Positions 42,583-52,534 of a DNA stretch of 64,000 bases are shown here, in pieces. This DNA comes from Ramlibacter humi (GTDB lineage: Bacteria > Pseudomonadota > Gammaproteobacteria > Burkholderiales > Burkholderiaceae_C), in the NCBI RefSeq assembly GCF_004681975.1, contig NZ_SMLK01000001.1:310001-374000 (forward strand). The letters are read 5' to 3'. The notes under the pieces are model-generated. The model ran no database searches. It was not told where the DNA came from and saw only the letters and a list, made by a program, of their open reading frames with translations. The position numbers and the translations under genes are program-made. Numbering within the stretch: the stretch's first letter is position 1; each line of letters begins with the position of its first letter.

Positions 42583-44202
42583 ATGCCGACCGACGATCCT
42601 CGCGACTCCCACCTTCCCGTTTCCGAAGACACCCCGCCGCCGCGCCGCATCGGCCGCCGCGGCATGGCCATCGGCGTGGTCCTGGCCCTCGCGGTCGTCG
42701 CCGCGCTGGGCTGGGTCACCTGGGACCTGACGCGCCAGTCCAGCAGCACCGCCGCAGGCGGCCGTACCGGCGCGCCCGGCGGAGGTCCCGGCGGTTTTGG
42801 CGGCCCGGGCGGCAGCGCCCGCGGCGGTCCGGCCACCACGGTCGGCCTGGCGGTGGCCGAGCGCGGCGACATTCCCGTGACCATCGAAGCGCTGGGCACG
42901 GTGTCCCCGCAAGCCACCGCGCGCGTGAAGGCGCAGGTGGGCGGCGTGCTGCAGCAGGTGCTGTACCAGGAAGGCCAGCTGGTGAAGAAGGGCGACCTGC
43001 TGGCGGTGATCGACCCGCGCCAGTACGAGATGGCGCTGCAGCAGGCCACCGGCCAGCGCATGCGCGACGAAGCCCAGCTGGACGCGGCCAAGGTCACGCT
43101 GGAACGCTACCGCACGCTGCTGAAGCAGGACTCCATCGCCCGCCAGGACGTGGACACGCAGCAGGCGCTGGTCAAGCAGCTGGAAGCGGCGGTGGTCATC
43201 GACAAGGCCAACGAAGGCACGGCCCGGCTGAACCTCGGCTACACGCGCATCACTTCGCCCATCGGCGGCCGCGTGGGCCTGCGCACGGTGGACGTGGGCA
43301 ACGTCGTCAGCACCAGCGACACCAACGGCGTGGCCGTGATCACTCAGCTTTCGCCCATCGACGTGCAGTTCGCCATCCCGCAGGACCAGGCCGCCGCCCT
43401 GCAGGCCAACGGCGCCACGGGGCCGATGGAAGTGCGCGCGCTGGATCGCACGCGCCTGAACCTGCTGGACACCGGCAACTTCTCGTCGCTGGACAACCTG
43501 GTGGACACCACCACCGGCACCGTGAAGGCGAAGGCGCGGTTCGGCAACGCGAAGCAGCAGCTCTTCCCCATGCAGTTCGTCAACGTGCAGCTCAAGCTGC
43601 GCACCATCCAGGGCGCCATCACCGTGCCCGTGGCGGCGGTACGCACCGGCGCGAACGGCGACTACGTGTTCGTGCTGCGCGACGACAAGACGGTGCAGAT
43701 GCGCCCTGTGCAGCGCGGCCAGGCCCTCGCCGACCGCGTGCAGATCACCAACGGGCTGCAGGCCGGCGAGCGCGTCGTGACCGAAGGCGCCGACCGCCTG
43801 CGCGACGGCGCGCGCGTGGTGTTGCCCACCGACACGCCGCGGCAGGGCGCCAGCGGCGCGCACGGCAACTGGCAGCAGCGCCAGCAGGGCGCCGCGGCGC
43901 CGGCGGACGGGCAGCCCGCCGCGTCGGCGCCGCAACGCGGTGGCTCGGCGGCCGCATCCGCGAAGGGTGGGCAGGGCGGCGCCGCTCCGGCGGCCAACGC
44001 CGCGCCGGCCGCCAACGCGGCACTGTCCAACGGGCCCACGGCCGAGCAGCGCCAGCGCATCCTCGACTCGGCCCAGGGCGATCCCGCGCAGCTGGACCGC
44101 CGCAAGAAATTTCTGGAAGCGCTGGACCGCGGCGACCCCGCCGCGATCGAACGCTGGCAGCAGATGCAGCAGCAGCGCCGCGCGCAGCAGGGTGGTGGTT
44201 GA
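42583..44202 (+). CDS. mdtA: RND efflux periplasmic adaptor (MdtA-like) with long low-complexity tail
   Basis: A 539-residue protein from MPTDDPRD. A single N-terminal helix (MAIGVVLALAVVAALGWVTW, about 28-47) and Gly-rich linker precede the adaptor body: barrel-sandwich/lipoyl half (VSPQATARVKAQVGGVL), a helical hairpin, then beta-barrel and membrane-proximal regions. MdtA proteins are about 415 residues; here residues about 415-539 are an Ala/Gln/Gly-rich extension. It links the two RND pumps to the outer-membrane channel. Confidence 0.9.
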   Translation: MPTDDPRDSHLPVSEDTPPPRRIGRRGMAIGVVLALAVVAALGWVTWDLTRQSSSTAAGGRTGAPGGGPGGFGGPGGSARGGPATTVGLAVAERGDIPVTIEALGTVSPQATARVKAQVGGVLQQVLYQEGQLVKKGDLLAVIDPRQYEMALQQATGQRMRDEAQLDAAKVTLERYRTLLKQDSIARQDVDTQQALVKQLEAAVVIDKANEGTARLNLGYTRITSPIGGRVGLRTVDVGNVVSTSDTNGVAVITQLSPIDVQFAIPQDQAAALQANGATGPMEVRALDRTRLNLLDTGNFSSLDNLVDTTTGTVKAKARFGNAKQQLFPMQFVNVQLKLRTIQGAITVPVAAVRTGANGDYVFVLRDDKTVQMRPVQRGQALADRVQITNGLQAGERVVTEGADRLRDGARVVLPTDTPRQGASGAHGNWQQRQQGAAAPADGQPAASAPQRGGSAAASAKGGQGGAAPAANAAPAANAALSNGPTAEQRQRILDSAQGDPAQLDRRKKFLEALDRGDPAAIERWQQMQQQRRAQQGGG

Positions 44203-44228
44203 TCCCCATGCCGAGCCCGATGTTGTCT

Positions 44229-44255
44229 TTCTCCCTCCCCCTCTGGGGGAGGGCA
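44229..44255. repeat. half element of the CTCCCTCCCCC/GGGGGAGGG palindrome
   Basis: TTCTCCCTCCCCCTCTGGGG followed by GAGGGCA, just ahead of the first RND permease start. Related to the cobU insert. Confidence 0.7.
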
Positions 44256-44260
44256 AGGCG

Positions 44261-47200
44261 ATGAGTCCCTCCCGCCCATTCATCCTCCGCCCGGTCGCCA
44301 CCTCGCTGCTGATGCTGGCCATCGTGCTGGCCGGCCTGGTGGGGCTGAGGCTGCTGCCGCTGTCCGCGCTGCCGCAGGTGGACTACCCCACCATCCAGGT
44401 GCAGACGCTGTACCCGGGCGGCAGCCCGGAAGTGATGGCGCAGACCGTCACCGCGCCGCTGGAGCGGCAGTTCGGCCAGATGCCGGGCCTGTCGCGCATG
44501 AGCTCCACCAGCGCCGCCGGCGTGTCCATCGTCACGCTGCAGTTCACGCTGGGCCTGGCGCTGGACGTCGCCGAGCAGCAGGTGCAGGCCGCCATCAACG
44601 CGGGCGCTTCGCTGTTGCCCGCCGACCTGCCGGCGCCTCCGGTGTACGCCAAGGTCAACCCGGCCGACGCGCCGGTGCTGACCATGGCGATCACGTCCGA
44701 CCAGATGCCGCTGCCCGACGTGCAGAACCTGGTGAACACGCGCCTGGCGCTGAAGATCAGCCAGGTGCCCGGCGTCGGCCTGGTCACGCTGGCGGGCGGC
44801 CAGCGGCCCGCGGTGCGCGTGCAGGTGGACACGCGCGCGCTGGCTTCTTTCGGCCTGTCGCTGGACAACGTGCGCACCGCCATCAGCGCCGCCAACGCCA
44901 ACGCGGCCAAGGGCAGCATCGACGGCCCGACGCGCTCGTGGACCATCAACTCCAACGACGCGCTGATGACGGCCAAGGAGTACGGCAACCTCGTGGTCTC
45001 GTTCCGCAACAACGCGCCGGTGCGCCTGAACCAGGTGGCTTCGGTGGTGGAAAGCGCCGAGAACGTGAAGCTGGGCGCGTGGTCCGCCGCCAGCGGCCAG
45101 CTGCGCCCGGCGGTCATCGTCAACGTGCAGCGCCAGCCCGGCGCCAACGTCATCGCCACCGTCGACGAGATCCAGAGGCGCCTGCCCGAGCTCACCTCGG
45201 GCCTGCCCGCCTCGCTGAAGGTGGAAGTGCTGTCCGACCGCACCACCGGCATCCGCGCGTCCGTGCACCACGTGCAGATGGAACTGGTGCTGGCCGTGCT
45301 GCTGGTGGTACTGGTGATCTTCGCCTTCCTGCACAGCCCGCGCGCCACCGTCATCGCCAGCCTGGCGGTGCCGATCTCGCTGGTGGGCACCTGCGGCGCG
45401 ATGTACCTGCTGGGCTACAGCCTGAACAACCTCTCGCTGATGGCGCTGACCATCGCCACCGGCTTCGTGGTGGACGACGCCATCGTGATGATCGAGAACG
45501 TGCAGCGCCACCTGGAGATGGGCAAGAAGCCGATGCAGGCGGCCATCGAAGGCGCCACCGAGATTGGCTTCACCATCATCTCGCTGACGGTGTCGCTCAT
45601 CGCGGTGCTGATCCCGCTGCTGTTCATGGGCGACGTGGTGGGACGCCTGTTCCGCGAGTTCGCGGTCACGCTGGCCATCACCATCCTGATCTCGGCCGTC
45701 GTGTCGCTGACGCTGGTGCCGATGATGTCGGCGCGCTGGCTGCGGTCGCACCCGGGCGGCGAATCCGCGGGCGACAGCTGGGGCGCGCGGCTGCAGCGCC
45801 AGTTCGACAAGGTCATCCACCAGTACGACCGCGGCCTCACCTGGGTGCTGGAGCGCCAGCGCTTCACGCTGCTGGTGGCGCTGGGCACCTTCGTGCTGAC
45901 GGTGCTGCTGTACGTCTTCATCCCCAAGGGCCTGTTCCCGACGCAGGACACCGGCCAGTTGCAGGCGCGGGTGGAAACGCAGGACTCCGTGTCCTATCCG
46001 GCGATGGCAGCACTGCAGCAGGACGTGGTGCGCCGGCTGATGGAAGACCCGGCGGTGGAAAGCATCGCCAGCTTCGTCGGCGTGGACGCGGCCAACAACA
46101 CCATGCTGCACACCGGGCGGCTGCTGATCAACCTGAAAGGCCAGCGCGGCTCGCTGACGGACGTGATGGACGCGCTGCGCCGCCGCGCGCAAACCGTGGC
46201 CGGCGCCCAGCTGTACCTGCAGCCGGTGCAGGACCTGACCATCGACGCCGAGTCGGGCCCCACGCAGTACCGCTTCTCGCTGGAAGGCTCGGACACCGCC
46301 ACGGTCAACGACTGGGCGGTGAAGCTGGCGCAGCGTCTGCAGACCGTGCCGCAGGTGCGCAACGCCGTCACTGATGCGGGCGCCGCCGGCGCGGCCGTGT
46401 ACGTGGACATCGACCGCGACACGGCTTCGCGCCTGAACATCACGGCGTCCAGCATCGACGACGCGCTGTACAGCGCCTTCGGCCAGCGCATCGTCTCGAC
46501 CATCTTCACGCAGACCAACCAGTACCGGGTGATCCTGGAAGCGCGCAGCGACGCCGCGCCCACGCCCGACACGCTGGCGGGCATCCAGCTGAAAACCGGG
46601 ACGGGCGATCCCACGCCGCTGACGGCGGTGGCGCGCATCAGCGAGAAGCGCGCGCCGCTGCAGATCACGCACGTGGCGCAGTACCCGGCCGCCACCATCG
46701 GCTTCGACACGGCGCCCGGCGTGGCGCTGGGCAAGTCGGTGGACGCCATCCGCGCCACGGCCAAGGAGATGGGCCTGCCCGCGACGCTGAGCATGACCTT
46801 CCTCGGCGCTTCGGGCGCCTACGAAGCTTCGCTGACCAACCAGCTGTGGCTGATCCTGGCCGCCGTGGTGTGCGTGTACATCGTGCTGGGCGTGCTGTAC
46901 GAGAGCTACATCCACCCGCTGACGATCCTGTCCACGCTGCCGTCGGCGGGCGTGGGCGCGTTGCTGGCGCTGATGATGGCCGGGCACGACCTGGGCGTGA
47001 TCGGCATCATCGGCATCATCCTGCTGATCGGCATCGTGAAGAAGAACGCGATCATGATGATCGACTTCGCCATCGAGGCGCAGCGCCACGAAGGCAAGCC
47101 GCCGCGCGAAGCCATCCACCAGGCCGCGCTGCTGCGCTTCCGCCCCATCCTGATGACGACGCTGGCCGCGCTGTTCGCCGCCGTGCCGCTGATGTTCGGC

Positions 47201-47407
47201 TGGGGTGAGGGCGCCGAGCTGCGCCGGCCCCTGGGCCTGTCGATCTTCGGCGGACTGGTGGTCAGCCAGCTGCTGACGCTGTTCACCACGCCGGTGATCT
47301 ACCTCGGGTTCGAGCATCTGAGCGACCGCTGGCGCCGGCGCCGCGGCCACGCGGGCGGCGGCGAACTGCGCCCGTTGCCGCAGGCGCGCGAGGAGGGCGA
47401 GGCTTGA
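44261..47407 (+). CDS. mdtB: RND multidrug efflux permease, first subunit (MdtB-like)
   Basis: A 1048-residue inner-membrane proton/drug antiporter with ATG at 44261. Twelve helices, two large periplasmic loops. The N-terminus FILRPVATSLLMLAIVLAG and LPQVDYPTIQVQT are typical; the proton-relay aspartates lie in GFVVDDAIVMIEN (about 400-412), and the lysine region GIVKKNAIMMIDFAI is near the C-terminus. MdtB and MdtC form a mixed trimer, which the tandem arrangement here suggests. Confidence 0.92.
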   Translation: MSPSRPFILRPVATSLLMLAIVLAGLVGLRLLPLSALPQVDYPTIQVQTLYPGGSPEVMAQTVTAPLERQFGQMPGLSRMSSTSAAGVSIVTLQFTLGLALDVAEQQVQAAINAGASLLPADLPAPPVYAKVNPADAPVLTMAITSDQMPLPDVQNLVNTRLALKISQVPGVGLVTLAGGQRPAVRVQVDTRALASFGLSLDNVRTAISAANANAAKGSIDGPTRSWTINSNDALMTAKEYGNLVVSFRNNAPVRLNQVASVVESAENVKLGAWSAASGQLRPAVIVNVQRQPGANVIATVDEIQRRLPELTSGLPASLKVEVLSDRTTGIRASVHHVQMELVLAVLLVVLVIFAFLHSPRATVIASLAVPISLVGTCGAMYLLGYSLNNLSLMALTIATGFVVDDAIVMIENVQRHLEMGKKPMQAAIEGATEIGFTIISLTVSLIAVLIPLLFMGDVVGRLFREFAVTLAITILISAVVSLTLVPMMSARWLRSHPGGESAGDSWGARLQRQFDKVIHQYDRGLTWVLERQRFTLLVALGTFVLTVLLYVFIPKGLFPTQDTGQLQARVETQDSVSYPAMAALQQDVVRRLMEDPAVESIASFVGVDAANNTMLHTGRLLINLKGQRGSLTDVMDALRRRAQTVAGAQLYLQPVQDLTIDAESGPTQYRFSLEGSDTATVNDWAVKLAQRLQTVPQVRNAVTDAGAAGAAVYVDIDRDTASRLNITASSIDDALYSAFGQRIVSTIFTQTNQYRVILEARSDAAPTPDTLAGIQLKTGTGDPTPLTAVARISEKRAPLQITHVAQYPAATIGFDTAPGVALGKSVDAIRATAKEMGLPATLSMTFLGASGAYEASLTNQLWLILAAVVCVYIVLGVLYESYIHPLTILSTLPSAGVGALLALMMAGHDLGVIGIIGIILLIGIVKKNAIMMIDFAIEAQRHEGKPPREAIHQAALLRFRPILMTTLAALFAAVPLMFGWGEGAELRRPLGLSIFGGLVVSQLLTLFTTPVIYLGFEHLSDRWRRRRGHAGGGELRPLPQAREEGEA

Positions 47408-50400
47408 ACCTCTCGGCGCCATTCGTCCGCCGACCGGTCGGCACGGTGCTGCTGACCATCTGGATCGCGTTGGCCGGCATCGCGGCGTTCTTCAACCTGC
47501 CGGTGGCTTCGCTGCCGCAGGTGGACTACCCCGTCATCAGCGTCAGCGCCACCCTGGCGGGCGCCAGCCCGGAGACCATGGCCACCAGCGTGGCGCAGCC
47601 GCTGGAAAGGCGGCTGTCCACCATCGCGGGCGTCAACGAGGTCACTTCCAGCAGCGGCGTCGGTTCCACCCGCATCAGCCTGCAGTTCGACCTGAACCGC
47701 AGCATCGACTCGGCCGCGCGCGAAGTGCAGGCGGCCATCAACGCCTCGCGCGCCGACCTGCCTTCGACGCTGCGCAGCAACCCGACCTACCGCAAGGCCA
47801 ACCCGTCGGCCGCGCCGGTGCTGATCCTGGCTCTGACTTCGCAGAAGCGCTCGCCGGGCCAGGTCTACGACGCGGTGTCCAACGTCGTGCAGCAGAAGGT
47901 GGCGCAGGTGCCCGGCGTGGGCGACGTGGAACTCGGCGGCGGCTCGCAGCCCGCGGTGCGCGTGGACCTGCTGCCTTTCGCGCTGAACAAGTACGGCATC
48001 TCCACCGAGGACGTGCGCGCCGCGCTGCAGGCCGGCAGCGCCAACCGTCCCAAGGGCGACGTCACCGATTCCGCCGGCCGCCGGCTGCAGATATACACCA
48101 GCACCGGCGCCAGCGGCCCCGATTCCAAGGGCCTGCTGGCCATCGGCGGCAACCGGCTCTCCGCCAACGACTACCGCGGCATGATCATCGCCTGGCGCAA
48201 CGACGCGGCCGTCCGCCTGGGCGACGTGGCCGAGGTCAGCGACAGTGTGGAGAACATCAACACGCTAGGCCTGTTCAACGGCGAGCCCGCGGTCGTGGTG
48301 CTCATCACGCTGCAGCCGGGTGCCAACGTCATCCAGACCGTCGACGGCGTGCGCGCGCTGCTGCCGGAACTGGAGGCGGCGCTGCCGGGCGACATCCGCA
48401 TGCAGGTGGCGTCGGACCGCACCACGTCCATCCGCGCCGCGCTGCGCGAGGTGGAGCTGACGCTGGCCATCGCCATCGCCCTGGTGGTCCTCGTGGTCAG
48501 CGTGTTCCTGCGCAGCGCGCGCGCCACCTTCATCCCCGCGGTGGCCACCATCGTCTCGCTGCTGGGCACTTTCGGCGTGATGCTGCTGCTGGGCTTCTCG
48601 CTCAACAACCTGAGCCTGATGGCGCTGACGGTGGCCACCGGCTTCGTGGTGGACGACGCCATCGTGGTGCTGGAGAACATCTCGCGCCACCTGGAAAAGG
48701 GCATGAACCGCTTCCAGGCCGCGCTGCTGGGCGCGCGCGAAGTCGGCTTCACCGTGCTGTCCATCAGCATCTCGCTGGTGGCCGTGTTCATCCCGCTGCT
48801 GTTCATGGGCGGGCAGGTGGGGCGCCTCTTCCGCGAGTTCGCGGTCACGCTGTCGGCGGCGGTGCTGATCTCGCTGCTGATCTCGCTGACCACCACGCCG
48901 ATGATGTGCGCGTGGCTGTTGCGGCCCGATTCGCAGCGGCACAGGCAACCGGGGCGGCTGGCGCGGTGGTCCGAGAAGGGTTTCGATTTTCTGCACCGCA
49001 CCTATGCGCTGAGCCTGGACTGGGCGCTGCAGGCGCGCTGGCTGGTGCTGGGCATCCTCATCGTCGTGGTGGCGATGAACGTGCTGCTGTTCGTGAAGAT
49101 CCCCAAGGGCTTCTTCCCGCAGCAGGACACGGGCGCCATCGGCGGCGGCCTGCGGGCCGACCAGAGCATCTCGTTCCAGGCCATGCAGGAGAAACTGCGC
49201 AACCTGGTGGACATCATCCGCGCCGACCCCGCGGTGGACACGGTGGTGGGCTTCACCGGCGGCAGCCGCGCGGGCGGCGGCTTCCTGCAGATCACGCTGA
49301 AGCCGGCATCGCAGCGCGCGCCGGGCGAAAGGGCGCAGGCCGTCATCTCGCGGCTGCGGCCGCAGCTGGCCAGGGTGTCGGGCATCCAGCTGTTCCTCAA
49401 CCCGGTGCAGGACCTGCGCATGGGCGGGCGGCAGAGCAACTCCACCTACCAGTACACGCTCAAGAGCGACAACAACGACGACCTGAAGAAGTGGGCCAAT
49501 CGCCTGGCCGAATCCATGAAGCACCAGCCCGAACTGGTGGACGTGGACACCGACCAGCAGGAGAACGGCGTCGAGATGTACGTCGACGTGGACAAGGACA
49601 GCGCCGCGCGCCTGGGCATCAGCTCGCGCGACATCGACAACGCGCTGTACAACGCCTTCGGCCAGCGGCAGGTCGCCACCATCTACGGCGAGCTGAACCA
49701 GTACCGCGTGATCCTGGGCGTGGCGCAGCGCTACACGCTCAGCCCGCTGGCGCTGCGCGACATCTACGTGCCGTCGAACGCCGCGGCGACCTCGGTGACT
49801 TCGTCCACCCCCACCACCAACACGACCAGCAGCCCCGTCAATCCGGCGCTGCGCGACCAGTCCACCGGCGCCGCGCTCAGTGCCAGCGCGCGGTCCATGG
49901 TGCCGTTGTCCGCGATCGCCCGGGTGGTGGAGAGGCCCACCGCCGCTTCGGTGAACCACCAGGACGCGGAGCTGGCCACCACCATCTCCTACAACCTGGC
50001 CGATGGCGCGACGCTGTCGCAGGCGCAGGCCGCGGTGCGGCAGGCCGAAGCCGAGATCGCCATGCCGAACAACGTGCGCGGCAGCTTCCAGGGCACCGCG
50101 CGCGCGGCGCAGGAATCGCAGGGCCAGCAGCCGCTGCTGATCGCGGCGGCCATCATCGTCATCTACATCGTGCTGGGCATCCTGTACGAAAGCCTGGTGC
50201 ACCCGGTGACGGTGCTGTCCACGCTGCCGTCGGCCGGCGTGGGCGCCGTGCTGGCGCTGATGCTGTTCAAGCTGGAACTGTCGATCATGGCGCTGATCGG
50301 GCTGTTCCTGCTGATCGGCATCGTGAAGAAGAACGCCATCATGATCATCGACTTCGCGCTGGACGCGGAGCGCTCGCGCGGCCTGTCGCCGGTGGCGGCG

Positions 50401-50667
50401 GTGCGCGAAGCCTGCCTGCTGCGCTTCCGTCCGATCCTCATGACGACGCTGGCCGCCGCCCTGGGCGCGCTGCCGCTGGCCATCGGCTTCGGCGAAGGCG
50501 CGGAACTGCGCCGGCCCTTGGGCATCGCCATCGTCGGCGGCCTGATCGCCAGCCAGCTGATCACGCTGCTGACCACGCCGGTGGTGTACCTGCTGCTGGA
50601 CAAGCTGCGGCATCGCAGCCCCAACGAGAAGCTGCTGGCGCGGTCGCATGAACTGGAGCCGGTATGA
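47404..50667 (+). CDS. mdtC: RND multidrug efflux permease, second subunit (MdtC-like)
   Basis: A 1087-residue permease with a TTG start overlapping the first RND gene's stop. It has the same architecture (APFVRRPVGTVLLTIWIALAG, GFVVDDAIVVLEN, GIVKKNAIMIIDFAL). An insertion of about 40 residues rich in Ser/Thr/Asn (SVTSSTPTTNTTSSPVN, about 798-814) lies in the second periplasmic domain and is not typical of MdtC. Its stop overlaps the outer-membrane gene start. Confidence 0.92.
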   Translation: MNLSAPFVRRPVGTVLLTIWIALAGIAAFFNLPVASLPQVDYPVISVSATLAGASPETMATSVAQPLERRLSTIAGVNEVTSSSGVGSTRISLQFDLNRSIDSAAREVQAAINASRADLPSTLRSNPTYRKANPSAAPVLILALTSQKRSPGQVYDAVSNVVQQKVAQVPGVGDVELGGGSQPAVRVDLLPFALNKYGISTEDVRAALQAGSANRPKGDVTDSAGRRLQIYTSTGASGPDSKGLLAIGGNRLSANDYRGMIIAWRNDAAVRLGDVAEVSDSVENINTLGLFNGEPAVVVLITLQPGANVIQTVDGVRALLPELEAALPGDIRMQVASDRTTSIRAALREVELTLAIAIALVVLVVSVFLRSARATFIPAVATIVSLLGTFGVMLLLGFSLNNLSLMALTVATGFVVDDAIVVLENISRHLEKGMNRFQAALLGAREVGFTVLSISISLVAVFIPLLFMGGQVGRLFREFAVTLSAAVLISLLISLTTTPMMCAWLLRPDSQRHRQPGRLARWSEKGFDFLHRTYALSLDWALQARWLVLGILIVVVAMNVLLFVKIPKGFFPQQDTGAIGGGLRADQSISFQAMQEKLRNLVDIIRADPAVDTVVGFTGGSRAGGGFLQITLKPASQRAPGERAQAVISRLRPQLARVSGIQLFLNPVQDLRMGGRQSNSTYQYTLKSDNNDDLKKWANRLAESMKHQPELVDVDTDQQENGVEMYVDVDKDSAARLGISSRDIDNALYNAFGQRQVATIYGELNQYRVILGVAQRYTLSPLALRDIYVPSNAAATSVTSSTPTTNTTSSPVNPALRDQSTGAALSASARSMVPLSAIARVVERPTAASVNHQDAELATTISYNLADGATLSQAQAAVRQAEAEIAMPNNVRGSFQGTARAAQESQGQQPLLIAAAIIVIYIVLGILYESLVHPVTVLSTLPSAGVGAVLALMLFKLELSIMALIGLFLLIGIVKKNAIMIIDFALDAERSRGLSPVAAVREACLLRFRPILMTTLAAALGALPLAIGFGEGAELRRPLGIAIVGGLIASQLITLLTTPVVYLLLDKLRHRSPNEKLLARSHELEPV

Positions 50668-52145
50668 GGGGGCTCCTGCCAACACAAGCCATGTACAAGA
50701 AGACGCTCTGCCTCGCCCTTTCGCTCGCCCTCTCCGCCTGCGCCGTCGGCCCGCGCTACACCGCGGCGCCCGCCATCGACACGCCCGCCGCCTTCAAGGA
50801 AGGGCAGGGCGAGTGGGTGCGTGCCGCGCCGGCCGACGCGCTGGAGCGCGGCGCGTGGTGGCAGCTGTTCAACGACCCGGTGCTCAACGACCTGGCGGCC
50901 AAGGTGGAGGTCAGCAACCAGACCGTCGCGGCTTCGGTGGCGGCCTACCGCCAGGCACGTGCCCTGGTCGCGCAGCAGCGCGCTTCGCTGTTCCCCACCG
51001 TCAGCCTCGACGCCAGCGGCAACCGCAGCGGCAGCCGCGGCGGTTCCCCCACCACGACGACTTCCGGGGCGATCGTCACCGGCAGCGGCAGCGCGCGCAC
51101 CAGCTACCAGTTCGACATCGGCGCCAGCTGGGAGCCCGACGTCTGGGGCCGCCTTTCCCGCACGGTGGAGGGCGCGCGCGCCAGCGAACAGGCCAGCCTG
51201 GCCGACCTGGCGGCAGCCCGTCTGGCGGCGCAGGGTGAACTCGCCGCCAACTACTGCAACCTGCGTGGGCTGGACGTGCAGCGCGCGCTGCAGGCGCAGA
51301 CGCTGGCCGGCTACGAGCGCACGCTGCAGATCACCAACAACCGCTACCAGGCGGGCATCGCCGCGCGCACCGACGTGCTGCAGGCGCAGACGCAGCTGGC
51401 CAGCACGCGCGCCGACCTGCTCACGCTGGACCGCCAGCGCGCGCAGCTCGAACACGCCATCGCGGTGCTGGTCGGCCAGGCGCCCGCCAACTTCTCCATC
51501 GCGCCCGACCCGCAGTGGCGCGCCGTCGTGCCCGACGTGCCGGTGGCCGTGCCGTCCACGCTGCTGCAGCGCCGGCCCGACATCGCCGGGGCCGAGCGCC
51601 GCGTGGCGCAGGCCAACGAGCAGATCGGCATCGCGATGACCGGCTGGTTCCCCAGCCTGCGGCTCACCGGGTCGGTGGGCGCGGGCGCGGCCAGCATCAG
51701 CGACCTGTTCAGCAGCTCCGCGCTGGTGTGGGCGCTCGGCGCGTCGCTGGCGCAGACGATCTTCGACGCCGGCGCGACGGCGGCGCAGGTGGAAGGCGCG
51801 CGCGCCGGGCTGGACGCCGCCGCCGCCCGCTACCGCCAGGCCGTGCTGGCCGCCTTCCAGGACGTGGAGGACCAGCTCACCGGCGTGCGCGTGCTGCAGC
51901 AGCAGGTGGCGCTGCGCGAGGAAGCGAGCCGCGACGCCGACCTGGTGGAGCAGCAGGTGCTGAACCGCTACCAGGCGGGGCAGGTGAGTTTCACCGACGT
52001 GATCACCGCGCAGGTGACGGCGCAGACCGCCCGCCGCGCGCTGGTGCAACTGCAGTCCGACCGCCAGGCGGCGGCGGTGGCGCTGATCCAGTCGCTGGGC
52101 GGCGGCTGGCAGGGGCTGCAGGCGGAGGCCGCCGCCAAGCCTTGA
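50664..52145 (+). CDS. outer-membrane efflux lipoprotein (NodT/TolC family)
   Basis: A 493-residue protein. ATG at 50664 has GGAG 7 bases upstream and overlaps the RND stop; a second ATG at 50691 would give a cleaner lipoprotein signal. The lipobox LALSAC (about 22-27) predicts an N-acyl Cys. Two OEP repeats with long helices follow (VSNQTVAASVAAYRQARALV; RYRQAVLAAFQDVEDQL). It forms the outer-membrane exit duct for the RND pumps. A palindrome after its stop may end the operon transcript. Confidence 0.9.
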   Translation: MRGLLPTQAMYKKTLCLALSLALSACAVGPRYTAAPAIDTPAAFKEGQGEWVRAAPADALERGAWWQLFNDPVLNDLAAKVEVSNQTVAASVAAYRQARALVAQQRASLFPTVSLDASGNRSGSRGGSPTTTTSGAIVTGSGSARTSYQFDIGASWEPDVWGRLSRTVEGARASEQASLADLAAARLAAQGELAANYCNLRGLDVQRALQAQTLAGYERTLQITNNRYQAGIAARTDVLQAQTQLASTRADLLTLDRQRAQLEHAIAVLVGQAPANFSIAPDPQWRAVVPDVPVAVPSTLLQRRPDIAGAERRVAQANEQIGIAMTGWFPSLRLTGSVGAGAASISDLFSSSALVWALGASLAQTIFDAGATAAQVEGARAGLDAAAARYRQAVLAAFQDVEDQLTGVRVLQQQVALREEASRDADLVEQQVLNRYQAGQVSFTDVITAQVTAQTARRALVQLQSDRQAAAVALIQSLGGGWQGLQAEAAAKP

Positions 52146-52157
52146 GGTGAGCTGCTA

Positions 52158-52205
52158 TTAGCGTATTTTGCACTGTTTTTGCAGAAACAGTGCAAAATAC
52201 GCTAA
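52158..52205. promoter_or_regulatory. 48-bp perfect palindrome in front of the antitoxin gene
   Basis: Two 21-base arms, 52158-52178 and 52185-52205, are exact inverted repeats (left arm begins TTAGCGTATTTTGC) around the loop TTGCAG. The right arm ends on the first base of the antitoxin ATG. It could be the operator for autorepression by the HipB-like protein, and a hairpin that ends the efflux transcript. The arms are A/T-rich compared with the surroundings. Confidence 0.7.
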
Positions 52206-52534
52206 TGCCTCAAGTCTCCGCCGCCATCGATGCATTGCCGGACGCCGTCGCTTCCGCGCTGGCCAGGCTGGGCGGCGACCTGGCCACGGCGCGCAAGCGG
52301 CGCAAGGAATCGCAGAAGGCCTGGGCGGCGCGGCTGCAGGTGTCGGTGCACACGCTCATCCGCATGGAGAAGGGCGATCCCTCGGTGTCGATGGGCGTCT
52401 ACGCCACGGCGCTGTGGATGATCCAGCGCCATGCCGCACTGGCCGCGCTGGCGGACCCGAAGGAAGACCTGGCCGCGCTCGAAGCCGACGTGCAGAACGC
52501 CGCGCGCCGCCACCGGCCGAGGCCCTCGCCATGA
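52205..52534 (+). CDS. hipB: HipB-type antitoxin, helix-turn-helix regulator
   Basis: A 109-residue protein from MPQVSAAIDAL; a GTG start 5 codons earlier is possible but lies inside the palindrome. The XRE-type helix-turn-helix spans about 26-80 (GGDLATARKRRKESQKAWAA, LQVSVHTLIRMEKGDPSVSMGVY in segments). As a HipB-like antitoxin it should bind the palindrome and neutralise HipA. Its stop overlaps the hipA start. Confidence 0.85.
   Translation: MPQVSAAIDALPDAVASALARLGGDLATARKRRKESQKAWAARLQVSVHTLIRMEKGDPSVSMGVYATALWMIQRHAALAALADPKEDLAALEADVQNAARRHRPRPSP

Noticed and set aside
52158-52205. Insertion-sequence terminal inverted repeat
   Set aside because: The arms are only 6 bases apart, with no transposase or target duplication; position at the antitoxin start favours a regulatory site.
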